The notes below the pieces were generated by a model. That model made no database searches. It saw nothing but the letters and a program-made list of their open reading frames with translations, and had not been told where the DNA came from. From assembly GCA_903861835.1 (NCBI GenBank), contig CAIOVX010000022.1:44831-108830 (forward strand): a DNA stretch of 64,000 nucleotides, given 5' to 3'. This DNA comes from Candidatus Firestoneibacteriota bacterium. GTDB lineage: Bacteria; Oederibacteriota; D2-FULL-39-29; CAIOVX01. Of the stretch, positions 60,567 through 64,000 are shown piece by piece. Numbering within the stretch: the first letter of the stretch is position 1; each line of letters begins with the position of its first letter. Made by a program: the position numbers and the translations under genes.

Positions 60567-61562
60567 ATGTCAATAATACGAACGGCATTTTTTACCGGAT
60601 TATTCATTATTGTTCTTGCGGCGGGGCCTTTCGCGGCCGAAAAAGAATACCTCGGGACGCCGGCTTCCGAAAAAGCGGCCGCCAAAGCGCTTGAGTATCT
60701 TGCGGGCCTTCAGGCCGCCGACGGAAGTTTTGGAAAAGTTCCCCTGGGAAAGAACGCGGCTATAGTCGGGTTTGCCGGCCTTGCCTTTCTGGCCGGAGGC
60801 AATACCCCGGATAAGGGAAAATACGGCGACAATATTTCAAGGATAGCCGACTACATTAAATCCTGCCAGACCGACAAGGGCGTCATTTCAGCGTCAGGCC
60901 AGGCTATGTACGAGCACGGTTTCTCCACGCTCGCGCTCTGCGAGCTTTACGGAATGACGAAGAGAGAGGACCTCAGGGACGCTATCCGTAAATCCATAGA
61001 CTTAATCGTATCCTGCCAGAATGAACGCGGAGGCTGGAGATACCAGCCAAGGATTGCCGATGACGACGCCAGCGTAACTTCCTGCCAGGTTCAGGCTCTC
61101 CGGGCGGCAAGGGATGTCGGCTTTATTGTCCCGCAGGAGACTATCCAAAAAGCCCTGCAATATTTGAAATCCTGCAGCAATCCTGACGGCGGGTTTTCCT
61201 ACGTTCCGCACGCTGGCGGCAGCAATACCGAGAGGACCGGAGCCTGCGTTCTCTCAATGATGGCGCTCGGCGATTACACTGCTCCGGAAGTTGACAGGGG
61301 CTGCGAGTACCTGCTGAAGACGAGGCCAAACGAGCAGTCAGCCCATTTCGTTTACGGCCTTTACTACTGCACCCAGGTAATGTTTCAGAAGGGAGGAGAT
61401 TACTGGAAGAGCTGGTACCCGGAAGTAAGGGACTTGCTTGTCGCTACGCAGAGTTTTGACGGCAGTTGGTCTTCAAAGAATTACGGGACTGTGTATGCCA
61501 CGGCGGTGGCGGCGCTGGTCCTGCAGCTTCCGGCGGCCTACCTGCCTCTCTTCGAGAGATGA
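60567..61562 (+). CDS. Exported squalene-cyclase-like toroid protein
   Basis: A 331-residue secreted protein: signal peptide (IIRTAFFTGLFIIVLAAGPF) and a single alpha/alpha toroid with repeated Q/C-xx-DG-x-F/W motifs (LQAADGSFG, CQTDKGVIS, CQNERGGWRY, CSNPDGGFSY, TQSFDGSWSS). Several cysteines occur at like positions in the repeats (SCQ, SCS), suggesting disulfides. No DxDD or zinc prenyltransferase site is visible. It closes the MoxR cluster 20 bases after the large coiled-coil gene and mirrors the toroid domain of the cluster's first gene. Confidence 0.82.
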   Translation: MSIIRTAFFTGLFIIVLAAGPFAAEKEYLGTPASEKAAAKALEYLAGLQAADGSFGKVPLGKNAAIVGFAGLAFLAGGNTPDKGKYGDNISRIADYIKSCQTDKGVISASGQAMYEHGFSTLALCELYGMTKREDLRDAIRKSIDLIVSCQNERGGWRYQPRIADDDASVTSCQVQALRAARDVGFIVPQETIQKALQYLKSCSNPDGGFSYVPHAGGSNTERTGACVLSMMALGDYTAPEVDRGCEYLLKTRPNEQSAHFVYGLYYCTQVMFQKGGDYWKSWYPEVRDLLVATQSFDGSWSSKNYGTVYATAVAALVLQLPAAYLPLFER

Positions 61563-61566
61563 ATAT

Positions 61567-61594
61567 TTGAAGTCGCTTTCCGGTGTGTTATAAT
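61567..61594 (+). promoter_or_regulatory. Promoter of the AraC-family gene (leaderless)
   Basis: TTGAAG, 16-bp spacer, extended TGT-TATAAT ending at 61594, six bases before the ATG at 61600. No ribosome site fits, so a leaderless message is predicted. Confidence 0.6.
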
Positions 61595-61599
61595 CGGGT

Positions 61600-62493
61600 A
61601 TGAAGACGCTTAAAAGCAGGGACTTTTTCCCGCGGGTTGATTATCCTTTTATGATAACCAGGAATAACATCGCGGAATACCCGGTACACAGGCACGAATT
61701 CTACGAGTTTTTCTATGTCGTCACAGGGAAGTGCCTGCATATCCTTGAAGGAAAGGAAGAAGTTGTTGCCTCCGGGGATATCATTTTGCTTGAGCCCGGA
61801 AGGTCGCACGGATTGATCAAGGCCCTCACCGGACAATTTGAAGTCTTTAACTGCATCTTTCTTCCTGAACTGCTTGATTCTCACGCTGCTTTGCTTAAGA
61901 ATGTCACGGGATTCCTTGAGTTTATGTATCTTGAGCCGTTCAAAAAGGGGTTCAACAGGCTCCACCTCACTGGCCCGGTAAATCTGAAGACCCTGATAAT
62001 CCTTGAAGAACTCTTTTTGGAATACGGAAAGAAACCGAGAGGCTTTGAAACTGCCATCAAGATACTGCTGGCGGATCTTCTTATAACCCTGGTGCGTTTC
62101 AACGAGCGGCAGAAAGCGGAGTTGCCCGGGAAGAGCGGCGGTTTAAACCGGCAGGCAAGCGCCATAATGAAGAGCTTAGAATACATTGAGGCAAACTTCA
62201 GGAAGGATATCTCCCTTGAGGATATTTCCCTGAACAAGGCGGGCATCACCAAGGAATACTATTGCAATATCTTTAAAAAGGTGACGGGCAAGACTTTTAC
62301 AGAATACATTAATGCTCTCAGAATAGAATACGCGGCAAGACTGTTGTCCGGTTCAGGGAAGCCTGTCACCGAAATAGCCTATGATTCGGGTTTCAATGAC
62401 CTCTCATATTTCAACAGGGTCTTTAAGGCGGCGAAAGGAATCAGTCCTTCAAAGTACAGAGAAAAGCAGAACGAACAGCCTGCGGGAAAATAA
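61600..62493 (+). CDS. AraC-family regulator with cupin sensor domain
   Basis: A 297-residue regulator. The N-terminal cupin (~10-95) has ITRNNIAEYPVHRHEFYEFF and GDIILLEPGRSHGL, the ligand-sensing half of AraC/RhaR-type proteins. The C-terminal double helix-turn-helix (~190-290) has ISLEDISLNKAGITKEYYC, GKTFTEYINALRIEYAARLL and EIAYDSGFNDLSYFNRVFK. The next gene is a URO-D protein preceded by two direct repeats spaced 22 bp, a typical AraC operator layout, so local control is likely. The inducer is unknown. Confidence 0.9.
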   Translation: MKTLKSRDFFPRVDYPFMITRNNIAEYPVHRHEFYEFFYVVTGKCLHILEGKEEVVASGDIILLEPGRSHGLIKALTGQFEVFNCIFLPELLDSHAALLKNVTGFLEFMYLEPFKKGFNRLHLTGPVNLKTLIILEELFLEYGKKPRGFETAIKILLADLLITLVRFNERQKAELPGKSGGLNRQASAIMKSLEYIEANFRKDISLEDISLNKAGITKEYYCNIFKKVTGKTFTEYINALRIEYAARLLSGSGKPVTEIAYDSGFNDLSYFNRVFKAAKGISPSKYREKQNEQPAGK

Positions 62494-62494
62494 T

Positions 62495-62526
62495 CCAGTC
62501 CAAGTAAAATCTTAACCCAGTCCAAG
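62495..62526 (+). promoter_or_regulatory. Direct-repeat operator for the AraC-family regulator
   Basis: CCAGTCCAAG occurs at 62495-62504 and again identically at 62517-62526, spaced 22 bp (two helix turns). The second copy overlaps the position of a -35 box relative to TATCAT at 62546. This fits AraC-class activation. It lies immediately after the regulator's stop codon. Confidence 0.6.
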
Positions 62527-62545
62527 CAGCCTTCCTGTAATGTTG

Positions 62546-62551
62546 TATCAT
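62546..62551 (+). promoter_or_regulatory. -10 box of the URO-D gene
   Basis: TATCAT with no recognisable -35 at 17 bp; that position is taken by the second CCAGTCCAAG copy, as expected for an activator-dependent promoter. The leader is ~30 nt with AGGAGG before the ATG at 62587. Confidence 0.4.
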
Positions 62552-62586
62552 TAAGTAGTTGCGCCTGAATGACCAGGAGGATTGCT

Positions 62587-63717
62587 ATGACCGGAAGGGA
62601 ACGCCTGCTAAAAGTTTTAAAGGGTGAGATACCTGATTGCGTGCCGTGCGCGCCGGATTTTTCAAATATGATTCCGGCAAAACTTACAGGGAAGCCTTTT
62701 TGGGACCTCTACCTCTATAACGATCCCCCAATCTGGGACGCCTATGTTGACTGCGCCAAATTCTTTGATATTGACTCGCTTATGGACGGGTATTTCCCTC
62801 TAAGGTTTCCGGATGAAATTGATCAAAGGCCGTGGAAAAAGTATTTTGTTCATAAAGACGAGCGGAAGCTCATCACCCAGAGGGCATATAAGGATAACGG
62901 GAAGCTCGTGTGGGACCCGTTCGTGGAAGTTTTTCATATAGACAATCCGGCGACGGGAATGCTCGCAGGGAAACTCGGCCTGCCCGCGGTGCCTGAAAAA
63001 TATGAGCTTGTTGAAGGGATAAAGGATGTTGATACCGGTTACGAGGGTTTTAAGAAGCTAAAAGCAAAGCTCGGAGACCAGGGTTTAATCGGCATCGGGG
63101 GAGGCGCAGGAACTTCCGCGCTCTGGGACGAAGAAATGGTAATGTGGTATTTTGATCATCCGGAAGAACACAAGAAAGTTATGGACGAAAGAATGGAAGC
63201 GGTTGAACGCAGGTTTGCCAACATTGCGAAGATGGAAATAAAGCCTGATTTCATCTGTGTCGGCGGCTCGGGTACGCTTGTCTTTCAATCGCTGGACACG
63301 GTGAAAAATTTCTCCCTGCCGGCCGTAAAACGGGCGATTGAGCTCGCAACCAAGCTGGGGCTGCCGACTCATGTACATTCCTGCGGCCCTGAGAAAGAAC
63401 TGGTAAAGCTTATGGTTGAGGAAACAAACCTAACGGTAATTGACCCGCTTGAAATACCGCCTATGGGAGACTGCATCCTGAAAGATCTCAAGAAACTATA
63501 CGGCGACAGGATAGTTCTCAAAGGCAATCTGCATACTACCGAAGTTATGCTTCGGGGTTCGGTGGAAGATGTTATCAGGGAATCAAAAAAGTGCATTGAC
63601 GACGCCGCGAAAGGAGGAAGGTTCATTCTTTCCACGGGCGATCAATGCGGCCGCGACACGCCGTTTGAAAACCTGAGGGCGATGGTGGAAACGGCAAGGA
63701 CTTACGGTAAATATTGA
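62587..63717 (+). CDS. Uroporphyrinogen decarboxylase-family protein with HxC motif (MtaA-like)
   Basis: A 376-residue URO-D superfamily protein. It opens with GRERLLKVLKGEIPDCVPCA. The loop PTHVHSCGPEKELVKLM holds an HxCG motif like the zinc site of MtaA/CmuA-type corrinoid methyltransferases, and a later cysteine is in PPMGDCILKDL. FILSTGDQCGRDTPFENLRA closes the barrel. Heme synthesis is unlikely because the HemE substrate motifs are missing. The ATG at 62587 with AGGAGG seven bases upstream is preferred over one at 62569. Likely regulated by the AraC-type gene before it. No corrinoid protein gene is in the window. Confidence 0.85.
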   Translation: MTGRERLLKVLKGEIPDCVPCAPDFSNMIPAKLTGKPFWDLYLYNDPPIWDAYVDCAKFFDIDSLMDGYFPLRFPDEIDQRPWKKYFVHKDERKLITQRAYKDNGKLVWDPFVEVFHIDNPATGMLAGKLGLPAVPEKYELVEGIKDVDTGYEGFKKLKAKLGDQGLIGIGGGAGTSALWDEEMVMWYFDHPEEHKKVMDERMEAVERRFANIAKMEIKPDFICVGGSGTLVFQSLDTVKNFSLPAVKRAIELATKLGLPTHVHSCGPEKELVKLMVEETNLTVIDPLEIPPMGDCILKDLKKLYGDRIVLKGNLHTTEVMLRGSVEDVIRESKKCIDDAAKGGRFILSTGDQCGRDTPFENLRAMVETARTYGKY

Positions 63718-63813
63718 GGACGGATGGCAGTGGGCGGAGGACTGTTGGATGATTAGAGGGTTGGAAGGTTGGATGCTCAAAGGCAAGCGATGCGGCGAAG
63801 GTCGGAGGGCAGT

Positions 63814-63855
63814 AGACGGAGGACAGAGGACAGAAGACAGAAGACTGAGGACGGA
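63814..63855. repeat. Heptamer minisatellite
   Basis: Six 7-bp units: AGACGGA, GGACAGA, GGACAGA, AGACAGA, AGACTGA, GGACGGA. Purine-rich on the plus strand. Confidence 0.7.
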
Positions 63856-63907
63856 AACCTTAATCCTTAATTCCTGAGTATGTAATTAGTAATCCGCGGA
63901 GCGGCCG

Positions 63908-63987
63908 ACCGATGCACAATAGATTTGACAACTTTGCTTAAGCCCATGGAGTGAATTGACAATGTCAATTCGCCAAGGTGCATCGGT
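63908..63987. repeat. Inverted-repeat unit with internal palindrome
   Basis: Perfect 10-bp arms ACCGATGCAC (63908) and GTGCATCGGT (63978) enclose 60 bases that include GAATTGAC-AAT-GTCAATTC (63953-63971). It could be a small mobile element, a structured RNA or an operator cluster. Confidence 0.5.
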
Positions 63988-64000
63988 ACGGCTGCAGTAA

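Larger units (their letters stand above)
63718..64000. other. Intergenic end region with repeats, no gene seen
   Basis: The last ~280 bases show GGTTGGAAGG-type simple sequence, a heptamer array, and an inverted-repeat unit at the right edge. I see no credible coding frame, rRNA or tRNA. The unit may continue beyond the window. Confidence 0.6.

Overview
The window is about 64 kb of a bacterial chromosome, mid-GC by eye, standard code, almost fully coding, with 53 protein genes that I accept as intact (one cut by the left edge), one gene relic and one tRNA. The organism is a diderm: it carries tamB-bamA-ompH, lpxD-lpxC-fabZ (lipid A), a penicillin-binding protein 1A and an mlaEFD lipid-transport set. 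A GTP-type PEP carboxykinase, a type III glutamine synthetase, two URO-D/MtaA-like proteins, a TIGR03790-like protein and a MoxR-DUF58-vWA cluster with squalene-cyclase-like toroids together resemble uncultured lineages around the PVC group, Omnitrophota, Elusimicrobiota or Firestonebacteria. I cannot place the phylum from sequence alone.

Layout. 1-7.9 kb: envelope operon tamB', bamA, ompH, lpxD, lpxC, fabZ, closed by a strong terminator. 8-12.2 kb: asd, truA and pckG, separated by dense repeat-rich spacers. 12.4-15.9 kb: tgt, rpsP, trmD, rplS, rnhB, yraN. 16-18.5 kb: mlaE, mlaF, mlaD. 18.5-22.3 kb: a DUF559 endonuclease-like gene between CT-rich palindromes, radA, an M20 peptidase, a nucleoside phosphorylase relic and tRNA-Gln(TTG). 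22.4-28.2 kb: nadB, a methyltransferase, a DODA-type dioxygenase, an uncharacterised protein, a URO-D protein and an EamA transporter. 28.3-35.9 kb: trpB (minus strand) divergent from an exported pair (beta-sandwich-like protein plus TIGR03790/FN3 protein), then cysE, an MFS transporter, rsmA and a TIM-barrel isomerase-like gene. 36-44 kb: mrcA (minus) divergent from a macromolecular-synthesis operon rpsU-yqeY-mpg-nif3-dnaG-rpoD. 44-48.5 kb: a ferredoxin-nitroreductase (minus), a 2-hydroxyacid dehydrogenase and type III glnA. 48.6-61.6 kb: a seven-gene envelope cluster of HEAT/toroid protein, MoxR, DUF58, two vWA membrane proteins, a 1002-residue coiled-coil membrane protein and a second toroid protein. 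61.6-63.7 kb: an AraC-family regulator and a second URO-D protein with a matching direct-repeat operator between them. The last 280 bases hold repeats.

The most unusual content is intergenic. At least five small repeat families recur. (1) Nonamer arrays (ACGTTCGTA-like) begin 1-14 nt after a stop codon, in the sense of that gene, in six of six cases. (2) A mosaic hairpin element in four copies has conserved flanks while its palindrome arms change in a compensating way; in one copy the palindrome is cleanly missing. (3) CT-rich palindromes, one of them split by a copy of family 2, flank the DUF559 gene. (4) 13-mer (AATCNGTGTAATC) arrays lie upstream of four genes. (5) AAATCAC/TTCGAA-type spacers carry an embedded palindrome with an AGATCT core. 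Sixteen sigma70-type promoters are listed; four place the predicted start point at or next to the ATG, which suggests frequent leaderless transcripts. rsmA appears to have an ATC start, and rpsU sits behind a terminator-like leader.
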